Counted from the first letter of the stretch, positions 1 through 8,867 are shown. The stretch is DNA of 64,000 nucleotides from Thermococcus guaymasensis DSM 11113 (GCF_000816105.1 NZ_CP007140.1:1638388-1702387); one strand, 5' to 3'. Numbers and translations are program-made. Notes: generated from the sequence alone by a model not told the origin.

Positions 1-1529
1 TTATCCGCAAAAAATACGACGGTAGGAGCTGGTACCTCACCCTGAAGTCCCCTATAGCTTGGGATCTAGTTAGGGCTGAGATTGAAATCGGAGAACATCG
101 GCTGGACTCATCGAGGACCCCACTTGTTGCAATGGCCCACAGTCCCTCCGGGGAGGGAGAAGGAGAGATCCTCCCAATACTCCGCGAGGAGGACTGGGAG
201 AAGGCGGAGGGAAAGGTAGTCCTAGTTGGAGAGAAGTGGAGGAAAGCCTACAAGAAGGCCAACGAGAGCGGTGCAGTTGGGTTTATTGCATACAGAAAGG
301 GAACGGGAAACGCCGTTCCATACATAGGCCTCTTCCTCTCCAAAGACGACCTCAGATGGGCCAAGATTCCGGCTCTTGCAGTTCCGGAAACGTGGGCAAA
401 CGAAATCATAAGAAAACACCTCTCCAGGAAGTCCCCAAGGGCAAAGTTCGCCGTTGAGGTTGAGATAAAGGATAGGGAAACCCTTCCAATCCTCTATGCC
501 AAGATTGGCGAGCCACCTTACATTCTCTTCACTGCTCACATCTGTCACCCCAAGCCTGGAGCCAACGACAACGCCTCCGGGAGCGCAATGCTGATGGAGC
601 TCGCGAGGGTTCTGAACCGTCTTTGGGAGAGTTCCTTCCGCTTTGGCTTTGCATTCCTCTGGGTTCCCGAGTACTACGGCACGCAGGCGTTCATCGAAAA
701 ACATGCGGAGATCGAGCAGTACTACGGTGTCATAAATCTCGATATGGTCGGGGGAAGTGCTGACCGTTCGGGTTCAACGCTCATGCTCGTGAGGACGCCC
801 CTTTCAAACTTCTCTATGTTATCGGGGGTTCTTGAGGCCTCGCTCTCTCTGGCCAATATGGGTGCCAGGAAGAGCTTTTCTGGATCTCCCCTACCGGTGC
901 TCCCACTCAAAGCGTCCTCTTATGAGATGGGGAGTGATCATGACGTCTTCAACTTCTTTGGCGTTCCCGCGGTAATGCCCATAACGTGGCCGGATCGCTT
1001 CTACCACTCCAGTGAAGACAGTCCGGAGAAGATAAGCAGGGAAACCCTTGAGATAGTAGAGAGAGGAGTCCTCTCAGCGGCGCTTTTCCTGGCCAAAGCT
1101 AAAGGAAAAGAACTCCAGCGTTTTGCCAGGGGCTACGCCATGAAGTACCTTGGAGAGCTTGCTATGGAAAGGACCACAGAAGAGGCGGAGAAGCTTGTGA
1201 TGGGCGGCCTTGCAAGGGACTCCGAGTTCCTTGGAATTGAGCTTGGTCACCGCTTCGAAAAGGAGCCCTGGCTTGAGTGGAAGGTTCGGGGCGGGATTTC
1301 CTCTGAGATCCTTAGAGAGAAGGATCCAGCACTGGCAGAGAAGTTTGAAGAACTTACCGCTGATAGGATGACAGCAACCCATCTCCATGAGCTCTTAATG
1401 CTTGGAGAAAAACTGTCTCAGGAAAGAGCCTATGGCGCATTGAGGGAGGAGTTTGGGAGCGTCGATGAAGAAAAGCTCAAAGAGCTCGTGGATATCCTGC
1501 TCAAAGCGGAGGTTATTGAAGGGGTTTAA
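1..1529 (+). CDS. M28-like zinc aminopeptidase (DUF4910-type), 5' end outside the window
   Basis: The reading frame is open from base 3, upstream of the first ATG at 132, so the true start lies before the window and about 508 residues are visible. The motif HICHPKPGANDNASG (bases 537-581) and the downstream motif MGSDHDVF are the metal-binding signatures of M28-family peptidases, and the HxCHP...NDN form is typical of the DUF4910 aminopeptidase-like group. The segment before it, ending near base 470, looks like an inserted PA-type domain. It probably hydrolyses peptides with two zinc ions. The substrate cannot be read from the sequence. It ends at the TAA at 1527-1529, overlapping the convergent regulator gene by 4 bases. 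Confidence 0.8.
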   Translation, partial: IRKKYDGRSWYLTLKSPIAWDLVRAEIEIGEHRLDSSRTPLVAMAHSPSGEGEGEILPILREEDWEKAEGKVVLVGEKWRKAYKKANESGAVGFIAYRKGTGNAVPYIGLFLSKDDLRWAKIPALAVPETWANEIIRKHLSRKSPRAKFAVEVEIKDRETLPILYAKIGEPPYILFTAHICHPKPGANDNASGSAMLMELARVLNRLWESSFRFGFAFLWVPEYYGTQAFIEKHAEIEQYYGVINLDMVGGSADRSGSTLMLVRTPLSNFSMLSGVLEASLSLANMGARKSFSGSPLPVLPLKASSYEMGSDHDVFNFFGVPAVMPITWPDRFYHSSEDSPEKISRETLEIVERGVLSAALFLAKAKGKELQRFARGYAMKYLGELAMERTTEEAEKLVMGGLARDSEFLGIELGHRFEKEPWLEWKVRGGISSEILREKDPALAEKFEELTADRMTATHLHELLMLGEKLSQERAYGALREEFGSVDEEKLKELVDILLKAEVIEGV

Positions 1530-1858
1530 TCCGAGATTTCCTTTTCTATTTCGTTTATTTTTCGCATTATGCTCTCTTTTATGTGCTCTATAAGTTCCTT
1601 TGGGGACGCGGCGGTATAGACGTATCCGAGCCAGCCCTTTTCTATGAGAGTTCTTTTCAGGACACCTTTCCGGTACAGGCTGAGGACGTGCTCCCTAACT
1701 GAACGTTCACTGAGCCCCAGCTCCTTCTGGATCTCTGTGATTCTCATTGGTCTCTTCTTTTCAAGGAGTAGCTGGTAAACCCGGAGTTCTGTCTTCTTGA
1801 AGCCGAGGCTTCTGAGCAGTTCTCCTAGCTTCTCGTTGATGTCGTCCCGTGTAGTCAT
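1526..1858 (-). CDS. Winged-helix transcriptional regulator, TrmB-like
   Basis: A 110-residue protein. Residues 20-75 form a winged helix-turn-helix with the recognition-helix motif GLSERSVREHVLSLYRKGVL, followed by a short basic/acidic helix. This resembles the DNA-binding domain of TrmB-type archaeal regulators without a sugar-binding domain. The ATG at 1858 is chosen over longer in-frame options because a TATA-like element (CTTTTTAAG on this strand, about 1888-1897) sits about 25-30 nt upstream of it, and AGGGATG is about 8 nt upstream. The regulated genes are unknown. It converges with the peptidase gene (4-base overlap). Confidence 0.75.
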   Translation of the reverse strand: MTTRDDINEKLGELLRSLGFKKTELRVYQLLLEKKRPMRITEIQKELGLSERSVREHVLSLYRKGVLKRTLIEKGWLGYVYTAASPKELIEHIKESIMRKINEIEKEISD

Positions 1859-1980
1859 GGCTTCATCCCTATGAATGTTTCTCTTCAGATGCTTAAAAAG
1901 TTTTTGGCAAATACCCGATAAAACGCCGAGGGTTTTTTGAAAAAACTCCAGCTTCTCCACTAATCTGTCGGAAAATCCTT

Positions 1981-2142
1981 GGTGTGGGCCGGGCACAGAG
2001 GCCCGCGCTCATTCGTTCACGCGGGTGGATGCTCCCGGCCCTGTGGGCTCGGCGTGAGCACGCTCCGTTCATTGAACCCGACCACCTCACGGAGGCGGGA
2101 AAACCGAGCCCGTGCGAGGGGTCCTGTCCCCTCGCTGTCGGC
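1981..2142 (-). ncRNA. Double-hairpin H/ACA guide RNA (candidate)
   Basis: On the minus strand two hairpins each end directly at an ACA. Hairpin A: lower stem 1986-1993/2034-2041 (8 bp), pocket strands 1994-2001 and 2026-2033, upper stem 2002-2007/2020-2025, ACA at 1983-1985. Hairpin B: lower stem 2045-2052/2104-2111 (8 bp), upper stem about 2062-2067/2089-2094, ACA at 2042-2044. Both apical parts carry GUGA...AUGA, the sheared-GA signature of the archaeal K-turn/K-loop bound by L7Ae. The distance from pocket top to ACA in A is 16 nt. A third plain hairpin (2114-2121/2128-2135) lies at the 5' end. A TATA-like element at 2163-2173 is correctly placed for a start near 2142. The role would be rRNA pseudouridylation with Cbf5-Nop10-Gar1-L7Ae. 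Confidence 0.72.
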
Positions 2143-2162
2143 GTGAGTTATTAGTCCGTTAT

Positions 2163-2173
2163 GGTTTAAAATG
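2163..2173 (-). promoter_or_regulatory. TATA box for the H/ACA RNA
   Basis: On the minus strand this reads CATTTTAAACC and overlaps the stop codon of the Lrp-family gene. It lies about 25 nt upstream of the inferred 5' end of the guide RNA near 2142. Confidence 0.45.
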
Positions 2174-2636
2174 TTGCGGAATCCTCAATCGGCAGTTCAC
2201 TGCCTTCCTTGTGAACTCTGAGAACAACCATCGTGTGAGTCGACTCAACGCCCTCTATATCGCCTATGGCATCGAGGAAGCGGTTGAGTTCATCGCTGTC
2301 CTTTGCTCTAATTTTAACTACCATATCATAATCTCCGGTCGTTTCATATACCTCGACGATCTTGGGGTACTTGCTGAGCTCCTCGGCAACTTTTGAGTAC
2401 TTGCCGGCTTTTGTCTTTATGAGAACGAAGGCGAGCATTCCAAGACCGAGGGCTTCGGGGTTTAGAAGGACGGTGAAGCGCCTTATTATCCCTTTCTCCC
2501 TCATCTTTTTGATCCTCTCATAAACGGTGGACTCCGCGAGGCCCACTTCCTTGGAGATCTCCCTCAGGGAGGAGCGGCTGTTTTTCTGCAGGATCATGAG
2601 TATCTTCCGGTCTATCTCATCCATCCTACCGCGCAT
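2166..2636 (-). CDS. Lrp/AsnC family transcriptional regulator
   Basis: A 156-residue protein with an N-terminal helix-turn-helix (motif GLAESTVYERIKKMREKGII, about residues 31-50) followed by a RAM/ligand-binding domain (TGDYDMVVKIRAKD, then the IGDIEGVESTHTMVVL strand). This is the normal length and order for the feast/famine family, which forms dimers and octamers and responds to amino acids. The ATG at 2636 is preferred because GGGGTGGT lies just upstream. It is divergent from the GTPase gene, and the two share about 106 bp of promoter DNA. The effector and targets are unknown. Confidence 0.9.
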   Translation of the reverse strand: MRGRMDEIDRKILMILQKNSRSSLREISKEVGLAESTVYERIKKMREKGIIRRFTVLLNPEALGLGMLAFVLIKTKAGKYSKVAEELSKYPKIVEVYETTGDYDMVVKIRAKDSDELNRFLDAIGDIEGVESTHTMVVLRVHKEGSELPIEDSATF

Positions 2637-2700
2637 GGGAACCACCCCTAAAAAATTTTCGAAAGGATATATAAAGTTGCCGATCATCAAAAGGCCATAC

Positions 2701-2710
2701 TTTTATAAAA
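2701..2710 (+). promoter_or_regulatory. TATA box of the DRG-type GTPase gene
   Basis: The palindromic TTTTATAAAA lies about 40 nt before the ATG at 2743. This places the transcript start near 2730 and leaves room for the GGGAGGGGTAGG ribosome binding site. Confidence 0.6.
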
Positions 2711-2742
2711 TCGCCCTCACCCATAATCCCGGGAGGGGTAGG

Positions 2743-3909
2743 ATGCCAACGAACGTAACAGCGGAATACCTTGCGGCAGAGGAGGAATACAGGAACGCTA
2801 AGACCATTCCGGAGAAGATTCGAGCCCTTGAGAAGATGTACGCAACGGTTCCAAAGCACAAGGGAACCGAGAAGCTCAGGCTCCAGATAAAGCGAAGGTT
2901 AGCGGAGCTCAGGAAGGAGCTTGAGAAGCAGAGACAGATGCGCAAAGGCGGTGGCGGGCCCTCGATGGCCGTCAGAAAGGAGGGCGCGGCGCAGATAGTC
3001 CTTGCCGGTTTACCGAACGTTGGCAAAAGTTCCCTCCTTCGTGCCCTCACAAACGTCGATGTGGACGTTGCTGACTATGCTTTTACAACGGTTAAGCCAA
3101 TCCCCGGAATGATGCATCACAGGGACGTTCAAATTCAGCTGGTAGAGGTTCCCGGTCTCGTTGAGGGCGCCGCTTTGGGTAAAGGAATGGGGCCCCAGCT
3201 CCTGAGCGTGGTAAGGAACGCCGATGCCATAGCGATAGTCGTTGACCTCTCCCAGGATCCGGTCAGGCAGATGGAGGTTCTCCTGAGGGAGTTCGAGAGG
3301 GCCGGAATAAAGGTCAACAAGAAGAAGCCGAGGGTCGAAATCAAGAGGACAGCCATGGGTGGAATCGTCATCAACGGTCAGGAGAACATAAAGGGCGACA
3401 TTCAGGAAGTCATGAAGATGCTCCGGGAGGAGCGCATACACTCGGCGGAGATAACGGTCAAGGAACCCGTGACGCTTGAAGAGTTCGCCGACGCAATCGA
3501 TGAGAGCCTCGTCTGGAGGAGGGCTATAATCATAGCCAACAAGGGCGACGCACCGGGCAGTAAGGAGAACTACGAGAGGCTCGTTAAGGCCTATGGCGAC
3601 CGCTTCAAGATAGTCCCGATATCCGCAAAGAGGGGCATAAACCTCGACAAACTCAAGGACGAGCTCTACGAGCTGGCTGGAATAATCCGCGTCTTCACCA
3701 AGAGTCCCGGCGAGGAGCCGGCCTATCCGCCGGTGGCGCTCAAGAAGGGCTCGACCGTCATGGATCTGGCCGAGAGGATTCACAAGGACTTCGCCAAGAA
3801 CTTCCGGTACGCAAGGGTTTGGGGCAAGAGCGTTAAGTTCCCGGGCCAGAGGGTCGGAGCAGACCACGTGCTCGAAGATGGGGACATAGTGGAAATCCAC
3901 GCCCGCTAA
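2743..3909 (+). CDS. DRG-family GTP-binding protein (OBG/DRG type, TGS domain)
   Basis: 388 residues. After a basic N-terminal helical segment (about residues 1-75) comes the G domain: G1 GLPNVGKSS, the G2 region with FTTVKPIPG, G3 VEVPGLVEG and G4 NKGD. The last 65 residues form a TGS domain ending in VLEDGDIVEIHAR. This order matches the eukaryotic and archaeal DRG proteins, which associate with ribosomes and translation. The ATG at 2743 follows GGGAGGGGTAGG, and the earlier in-frame region would overlap the divergent regulator's promoter. Confidence 0.92.
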   Translation: MPTNVTAEYLAAEEEYRNAKTIPEKIRALEKMYATVPKHKGTEKLRLQIKRRLAELRKELEKQRQMRKGGGGPSMAVRKEGAAQIVLAGLPNVGKSSLLRALTNVDVDVADYAFTTVKPIPGMMHHRDVQIQLVEVPGLVEGAALGKGMGPQLLSVVRNADAIAIVVDLSQDPVRQMEVLLREFERAGIKVNKKKPRVEIKRTAMGGIVINGQENIKGDIQEVMKMLREERIHSAEITVKEPVTLEEFADAIDESLVWRRAIIIANKGDAPGSKENYERLVKAYGDRFKIVPISAKRGINLDKLKDELYELAGIIRVFTKSPGEEPAYPPVALKKGSTVMDLAERIHKDFAKNFRYARVWGKSVKFPGQRVGADHVLEDGDIVEIHAR

Positions 3910-4182
3910 CGGCAGAGCGGCCCCTTGCAGGTTCGCTTCCCTTTTCTCTCGGCGGTTCGTCCTGGCTGGAAGAAAGGGCGGTAGAGACTGAGCCGTGAGT
4001 CTGCGGTGTCGGTAGGCCCGTTATTCGTGGTCTATCGGGGGTTTTCGTCCCTTTTTACGCTGATCCCTGCATGTGGGTGCCGTGCATTAACCTGAGGTTT
4101 GAAACCATTTTTGGGTAACTTAACGTTTATAAACATCGGCGTTCACATATGGACGTACGTCAAATTTTCTGGGGTGGAAAGT
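3910..4182. other. Intergenic region, no gene seen
   Basis: This stretch holds T-rich runs after the GTPase gene (3947-3957 and 4046-4057) that could end transcription. A small 5-bp inverted repeat (AGACT/AGTCT) lies near 3986-4003. A TATA element (CGTTTATAAAC, about 4124-4134) serves the downstream proline dehydrogenase cluster. I looked for guide-RNA boxes and hairpins ending in ACA and found none that fit. Confidence 0.6.
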
Positions 4183-5661
4183 ATGAGGCCGCTTGATCTC
4201 ACCAAGAAAGACCCGTCTAGGAAGGTTACAGTCTATTTTGAGGGCAAACCTCTGGAGGCCTACGAAGGGGAAAAGTTCCCCGTTGCAATGCTTGCAAACG
4301 GCGTTTACTGGCTCACGACGAGCAGTGAAGGGAGACACAGGGGTGCCTTCACATTTGGGCCCGTCCCGGTCACTGTTAACGGCGTAAAGAACGTGAACGG
4401 AAGGAAGCTCAAGGTAAGAGACGGAATGAGGATAGAGAGGCAGACCTACACCGATTTCCAGGAGCAGGTTGAAATAGACGAAGGGAAGCCCGTCCTCCAG
4501 TACGTCGTTGATGTCGCAGTTATCGGCGCCGGCCCCGCCGGTTTGGGCGTCATCAAGGAAATCGGCGGCAGGCTTACCACTGCACTGATTGAGGAAAAGG
4601 GCTGGCTCGGCGGTGACCTGAAGCTCAAGGGCGTTGAGCAGGAAGGTTTTGGAGACCCGAAAGAGGCCCTGAAGGAACTAACCGAGCTCTCAGAGAACAC
4701 CCGCGTTTTCCTCGGGACAACTGCACTTGGAGTTTTTGACAAGGGCGAATACTTTCTCGTCCCTGCAGTTAGGGACGACCAGCTCATCGAGATAATGGCC
4801 AAGCGCGTTGTTCTGGCGACAGGAGCAGTTGACGCAATAATGCTCTTTGAGAACAATGACTGGCCGGGCGTTTTCAGAAGGAGCGATGCCCTCGAGGTCA
4901 TCAACGTCTGGGGTGTTGCTCCAGGGAAGAGAGTGGCAGTCGTTGGCGCGTTTCCGGAGGAGATAACGGCCGAACTCGACCGCTGGGGAATCGAGTACGT
5001 TGTGGTGCCGAACCCCAAGCGCGTGGAAGGAGACGACAGGGTTGAGCGTCTCATCGACTGGAACGGCAACAGCTACGAAGTAGATGCGGTTATAATGGCC
5101 GATGGAAGGATTCCGGACATCAACCCCGTGACCCAGGCCGGCGGGAAGCTGAGGTTCAAGCGCGGCTACTACATGCCGGTTCTCGACTCCCGGCACAGGA
5201 TACGCGATGGGATATACGTCGCCGGAAGCGCCGTTTCAATAAAGCCCCACTACGCCAACTACCTCGAAGGAAGGCTCGTTGGGGCGTATCTCCTCCAGGA
5301 GTTCGGCTTTGAGGCGGAGCCGTGCATCTACGAGGAGAAGCTGAAGGAATACGAGCCGATTGCAAAGCCCCTTCCGCGCCTCCCGCTTGATGAGCTGGGT
5401 GGTGAAGACGTGCAGATCTGCGGCTGTGGGGTCACGCTGAAGAAGGTTGACGACGTCGTGAAGAGCGGCATAACCGACCTCCAGATAATCAAGCGCCTGA
5501 CGCACCTCGCGATGGGCTTCTGCCAGGGCCGCTTCTGCCTTTTCAACGGTGCCTTGGTAACCTCACAGAGAAGCGGGACGCCGATGGACAAGCTCGACAT
5601 TCCCGTTGCGAGGCCCCCGATTAAGAACGTGAAGATGAAGGTTGTCGCCGGGAGGGATTGA
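4183..5661 (+). CDS. Proline dehydrogenase alpha subunit, two-subunit type
   Basis: 492 residues. In order: an N-terminal Fer2_4-like fold (about 15-95), an FAD/NAD(P)-type dinucleotide-binding core starting at GAGPAG (115-120) with a second Rossmann motif near KRVAVVGAF, and a C-terminal BFD-like domain with CGCG...GFCQGRFC cysteines. This matches the alpha subunit of the alpha4beta4 dye-linked L-proline dehydrogenase of Thermococcales. The four cysteines that would hold a [2Fe-2S] cluster in the N-terminal domain are absent, unlike in the paralogue at 6928. The start ATG follows GGGGTGG, with a TATA box about 55 nt upstream. The beta subunit gene follows after 2 bases. Confidence 0.82.
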   Translation: MRPLDLTKKDPSRKVTVYFEGKPLEAYEGEKFPVAMLANGVYWLTTSSEGRHRGAFTFGPVPVTVNGVKNVNGRKLKVRDGMRIERQTYTDFQEQVEIDEGKPVLQYVVDVAVIGAGPAGLGVIKEIGGRLTTALIEEKGWLGGDLKLKGVEQEGFGDPKEALKELTELSENTRVFLGTTALGVFDKGEYFLVPAVRDDQLIEIMAKRVVLATGAVDAIMLFENNDWPGVFRRSDALEVINVWGVAPGKRVAVVGAFPEEITAELDRWGIEYVVVPNPKRVEGDDRVERLIDWNGNSYEVDAVIMADGRIPDINPVTQAGGKLRFKRGYYMPVLDSRHRIRDGIYVAGSAVSIKPHYANYLEGRLVGAYLLQEFGFEAEPCIYEEKLKEYEPIAKPLPRLPLDELGGEDVQICGCGVTLKKVDDVVKSGITDLQIIKRLTHLAMGFCQGRFCLFNGALVTSQRSGTPMDKLDIPVARPPIKNVKMKVVAGRD

Positions 5662-5663
5662 AG

Positions 5664-6824
5664 ATGCCGACTAGAGAACTCCCCGAGAAGAGTGAGATAA
5701 CGATTATCGGTGGTGGAATCGTTGGGGTCACGATAGCGCACGAGCTCGCCAGGCGCGGTGAGGAAGTCACCGTCATAGAGAAGCGCTTCATCGGTTCAGG
5801 TTCTACCTTCCGCTGTGGGACGGGCATAAGGCAGCAGTTCAACGACGAGGCGAACGTCCAGGTCATGAAGCGCTCGGTTGAGCTGTGGAAGCGCTATAGT
5901 GAAGAGTACGGCTTCCCCTTCGAGCAGACGGGCTACCTCTTCCTGCTCTATGACGACGATGAGGTTGAGACCTTCAAGCGTAACATCTCAATACAGAACA
6001 GGTTTGGCGTCCCCACGAGGCTCATAACGCCGGAAGAAGCCAAAGAGATAGTCCCGCTCCTCGACATCAGCGAGGTCGTAGCCGCCTCCTGGAACCCGAC
6101 CGACGGAAAGGCAAGCCCCTTCCATTCCACCGCAAAGTTCGCCCTCCACGCCGAGGAGTTTGGGGCGAAGCTGGTGGAGTACACGGAAGTTAAGGACTTC
6201 ATAATCGAGAACGGCGAGATTAAGGGCCTAAAGACTGACAAGGGCACCATAAAGACCGGCATCGTCGTCAACGCCACCAACGCCTGGGCCAAGCTCATCA
6301 ACGCGATGGCAGGGATAAGCGTGAGGATCCCGATAGAGCCCTACAAGCACCAGGCGGTAATAACCCAGCCAATAAAGAAGGGCTCCATAAAGCCGATGGT
6401 CATCTCCTTCAAGTACGGCCACGCCTACCTGACTCAGACCTCTCACGGTGGCGTCATAGGCGGCGTCGGCTACGAGCTCGGCCCGACCTACGACCTGAAC
6501 CCCACCTACGAGTTCATGCGCGAGGTGAGCTACTACTTCACCAAGATCATTCCCGCCCTGAGGGAACTCTTAATACTGAGGACGTGGGCAGGTCACTACG
6601 CTAAAACGCCCGACAGCAACCCTGCCATTGGAAAAATCGAGGAGCTGAGCGACTACTACATTGCCGCTGGCTTCAGCGGGCATGGCTTCATGATGGCGCC
6701 GGCCGTTGCGGAGATGGTGGCAGACATCATCACGAAGGGCAAGACCGACCTGCCCGTCGAGTGGTACGACCCGTACCGCTTCGAGCGCGGGGAACTGCGC
6801 GGACAGGCCCTCCAGATGGGCTGA
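5664..6824 (+). CDS. Proline dehydrogenase beta subunit (FAD oxidoreductase), two-subunit type
   Basis: 386 residues of the DAO/sarcosine oxidase-like FAD family. The N-terminal dinucleotide motif is IIGGGIVGV, the region STFRCGTGIRQQF resembles the flavin-contacting segment of the family, and the C-terminal AAGFSGHGFMMAP motif is typical. It catalyses L-proline oxidation in the alpha/beta complex and passes electrons to the alpha subunit. The ATG at 5664 is preferred to the TTG at 5658 because GGAGGG ends 7 nt upstream. It is closely similar to the product of the gene at 9208, so the two clusters are paralogous. A T-rich run follows the stop. Confidence 0.82.
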   Translation: MPTRELPEKSEITIIGGGIVGVTIAHELARRGEEVTVIEKRFIGSGSTFRCGTGIRQQFNDEANVQVMKRSVELWKRYSEEYGFPFEQTGYLFLLYDDDEVETFKRNISIQNRFGVPTRLITPEEAKEIVPLLDISEVVAASWNPTDGKASPFHSTAKFALHAEEFGAKLVEYTEVKDFIIENGEIKGLKTDKGTIKTGIVVNATNAWAKLINAMAGISVRIPIEPYKHQAVITQPIKKGSIKPMVISFKYGHAYLTQTSHGGVIGGVGYELGPTYDLNPTYEFMREVSYYFTKIIPALRELLILRTWAGHYAKTPDSNPAIGKIEELSDYYIAAGFSGHGFMMAPAVAEMVADIITKGKTDLPVEWYDPYRFERGELRGQALQMG

Positions 6825-6830
6825 AGCTTT

Positions 6831-6846
6831 GCCTTTTCTTTTTTGA
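6831..6846 (+). terminator. T-rich transcription terminator
   Basis: A run reading CCTTTTCTTTTTT directly after the beta subunit gene is a typical archaeal U-tract terminator. The next cluster has its own upstream region. Confidence 0.5.
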
Positions 6847-6927
6847 AGACTTCAACCAAAGGTGAAAAACGTTTTTAGGAAAAAATCCTCATAAATGTTT
6901 TTGGCCATTCTACATTGGTGAAACAAA

Positions 6928-8364
6928 ATGCGCCTCACTGAGCATCCTGTTCTACACTTTAAGCGCGGTAAGGAGGTCACAATATACTTTGAAGGAAAGC
7001 CCATCAAGGCCTATGAGGGTGAAACTATAGCAATGGCCCTTCACGCCGCAGGCATACGGGTCCTGAGCTACAGCGGGGAGAAACACCGGCCCAGGGGGCT
7101 CTTCTGCGCTATCGGCAAGTGCTCTTCCTGTCTCGTAAAGGTCAATGGTATCCCAAACGTTCGCTCCTGCATAACCCTCGTTGAGGATGGCATGAGGATA
7201 GAGATTCAGAGGGGCAAGGAGGAACTCCCCAAAACGGCAAAACCTCCCGCGTGGAAGGACGCACCTAGATACGAGGCTGACGTGGTGGTTATCGGTGGAG
7301 GGCCCGCCGGCCTGATGGCGGCCATACACGCCGCGGACGCCGGGGCCAGTGTCATATTGATCGACGAGCAACCCATGCTCGGCGGTCAGCTCGTCAAGCA
7401 GACCCACAAGTTCTTCGGCAAACGCGAGCAGTTCGCGGGAGTTAGAGGTGTGGAGATAGCAAGGATCCTAAGCGACGAGGTGAAAAAGAGGGAGAACATC
7501 AGGGTCTTTCTGGAGACCTCTGCCGTCGGCATCTTCCAGGAAGGGGAGAAAAAGCTTGTTACGGCGGTCCGGAAAAACACCGAACTGCTTGAATTCACCG
7601 GGAAGAGCCTCGTAGTCGCGACGGGTGCGATGGAGAGGATGATATCCTTCGAGAACAACGACCTGCCTGGAGTCTACGGCGCTGGAGCCATTCAGACGCT
7701 CATGAACACCTACGGCGTCAAGCCCGGCGAGGGGGTTCTCATAGTTGGAGCCGGAAACGTGGGGCTTATTCTGGCGTACCAGCTCATCCAGGCCGGCGTT
7801 GAGGTAAAGGCGATAGTGGAGGCCATGCCCAAGATTGGCGGTTACTTCGTCCACGCAGCCAAGGTCAGGAGGCTCGGTGTTCCAATACTCACGAGGCACA
7901 CAATCCTGCGCGCAGAAGGAAAGGAGAAGGTTGAGAGAGCCGTCGTTGCCCAGCTTGACGAGAACTGGAAGCCAATTCCGGGGACGGAGAAGGTCTTTGA
8001 TGTCGACGTCATAGCTCTCGCCGTCGGCTTGAGGCCCAGCATCGAACTCCTCCATCAGGCAGGCTGTCAGATAAAGTACGTCCGCGAGCTCGGTGGTCAC
8101 GTTGTAGTAAGGGACGACAGGATGGAGACCACCGTTCAGGGAATCTTTGTTGCCGGCGATTCAGCCGGAATAGAGGAGGCAACCACTGCCATGCTCGAAG
8201 GAAAGATAGCGGGGATTGCGGCGGCGCTGAAGGCGGGGGTCGCGTCTCCGGAGTGGCTTAAGGAGATTAGAAAAGCCCAGCGCGACCTCGACGAGTTCCG
8301 TTCGGGCCCGTTTGGAAGGCGCGTGCTTGAGGGCATAAAAAAGGTTCTGGTGGTGAAAGAATGA
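6928..8364 (+). CDS. pdhA: Proline dehydrogenase PdhA, NADH dehydrogenase-type alpha subunit
   Basis: 478 residues. The N-terminal Fer2_4 domain has C60, C65, C68 and C81 in the [2Fe-2S] spacing. Then comes an FAD-binding GGGPAGLMAA motif (about 123-132) and a second Rossmann motif (VLIVGAGNVG). The gene order A-F-X-B matches the cluster described for the four-subunit dye-linked L-proline dehydrogenase of Thermococcus profundus. It probably carries FAD and oxidises NADH or relays electrons. The start ATG follows GGTGA. The stop overlaps the pdhF start (ATGA). Unlike the paralogue at 4183 it lacks a fused BFD domain, which is here the separate pdhX product. Confidence 0.88.
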   Translation: MRLTEHPVLHFKRGKEVTIYFEGKPIKAYEGETIAMALHAAGIRVLSYSGEKHRPRGLFCAIGKCSSCLVKVNGIPNVRSCITLVEDGMRIEIQRGKEELPKTAKPPAWKDAPRYEADVVVIGGGPAGLMAAIHAADAGASVILIDEQPMLGGQLVKQTHKFFGKREQFAGVRGVEIARILSDEVKKRENIRVFLETSAVGIFQEGEKKLVTAVRKNTELLEFTGKSLVVATGAMERMISFENNDLPGVYGAGAIQTLMNTYGVKPGEGVLIVGAGNVGLILAYQLIQAGVEVKAIVEAMPKIGGYFVHAAKVRRLGVPILTRHTILRAEGKEKVERAVVAQLDENWKPIPGTEKVFDVDVIALAVGLRPSIELLHQAGCQIKYVRELGGHVVVRDDRMETTVQGIFVAGDSAGIEEATTAMLEGKIAGIAAALKAGVASPEWLKEIRKAQRDLDEFRSGPFGRRVLEGIKKVLVVKE

Positions 8365-8867
8365 GCGAGATTCCGGAGTACCTTAAGAGGGGTTACATTA
8401 CCCCTGAGGAGCTGTTCTCGATAATTCCGAAGCCGAGCGAAGAGAGACTCAGGAAGAGACCGGTAGCAATCCCGGAGTGCCCGCAGGAGATACCCTGCGC
8501 CCCGTGCCGTGAGGTGTGCCCGGTGAACGCCATCGACATGCCCACCCCGAATGATCTGCCGAGGGTTAACTACGACAAGTGTATCGGCTGCTCCCTCTGC
8601 GTCCAGATTTGCCCTGGCCTGGCCTTCTTCATGGTGCACTACGTCGGCGACAAGGCGAGGATAACGATGCCCTACGAACTCTTGCCCGTCCCGAAGAGGG
8701 GCGAGGAAGTTATCCTGCTAAACAGGGTGGGAAAGCCCGTGGGAAAAGGAAAAGTCGTCCTCGTCATCCCGCGCGAGAAGAGCATGGGGGACACGGCGGT
8801 TGTAACCGTTGAGGTGCCCATAGACCTCGCTTGGGAGGTTCGGGCTATAAGGGTGGTGAGAGAATGA
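8361..8867 (+). CDS. pdhF: Proline dehydrogenase ferredoxin-like subunit PdhF
   Basis: 168 residues with two 4Fe-4S cysteine groups: CPQEIPCAPCREVCP (about 44-58) and CIGCSLCVQICP (about 76-87). The C-terminal half is a beta-rich domain without cysteines. It would carry electrons between the FAD subunits. It overlaps pdhA by 4 bases, so the two are translationally coupled. Order and size (about 19 kDa) match the four-subunit proline dehydrogenase complex. Confidence 0.85.
   Translation: MSEIPEYLKRGYITPEELFSIIPKPSEERLRKRPVAIPECPQEIPCAPCREVCPVNAIDMPTPNDLPRVNYDKCIGCSLCVQICPGLAFFMVHYVGDKARITMPYELLPVPKRGEEVILLNRVGKPVGKGKVVLVIPREKSMGDTAVVTVEVPIDLAWEVRAIRVVRE

Noticed and set aside
3010-3900. Antisense frame of 296 codons in the DRG-type GTPase gene
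   Set aside because: Complement of a well-supported gene; no motif and no signals.
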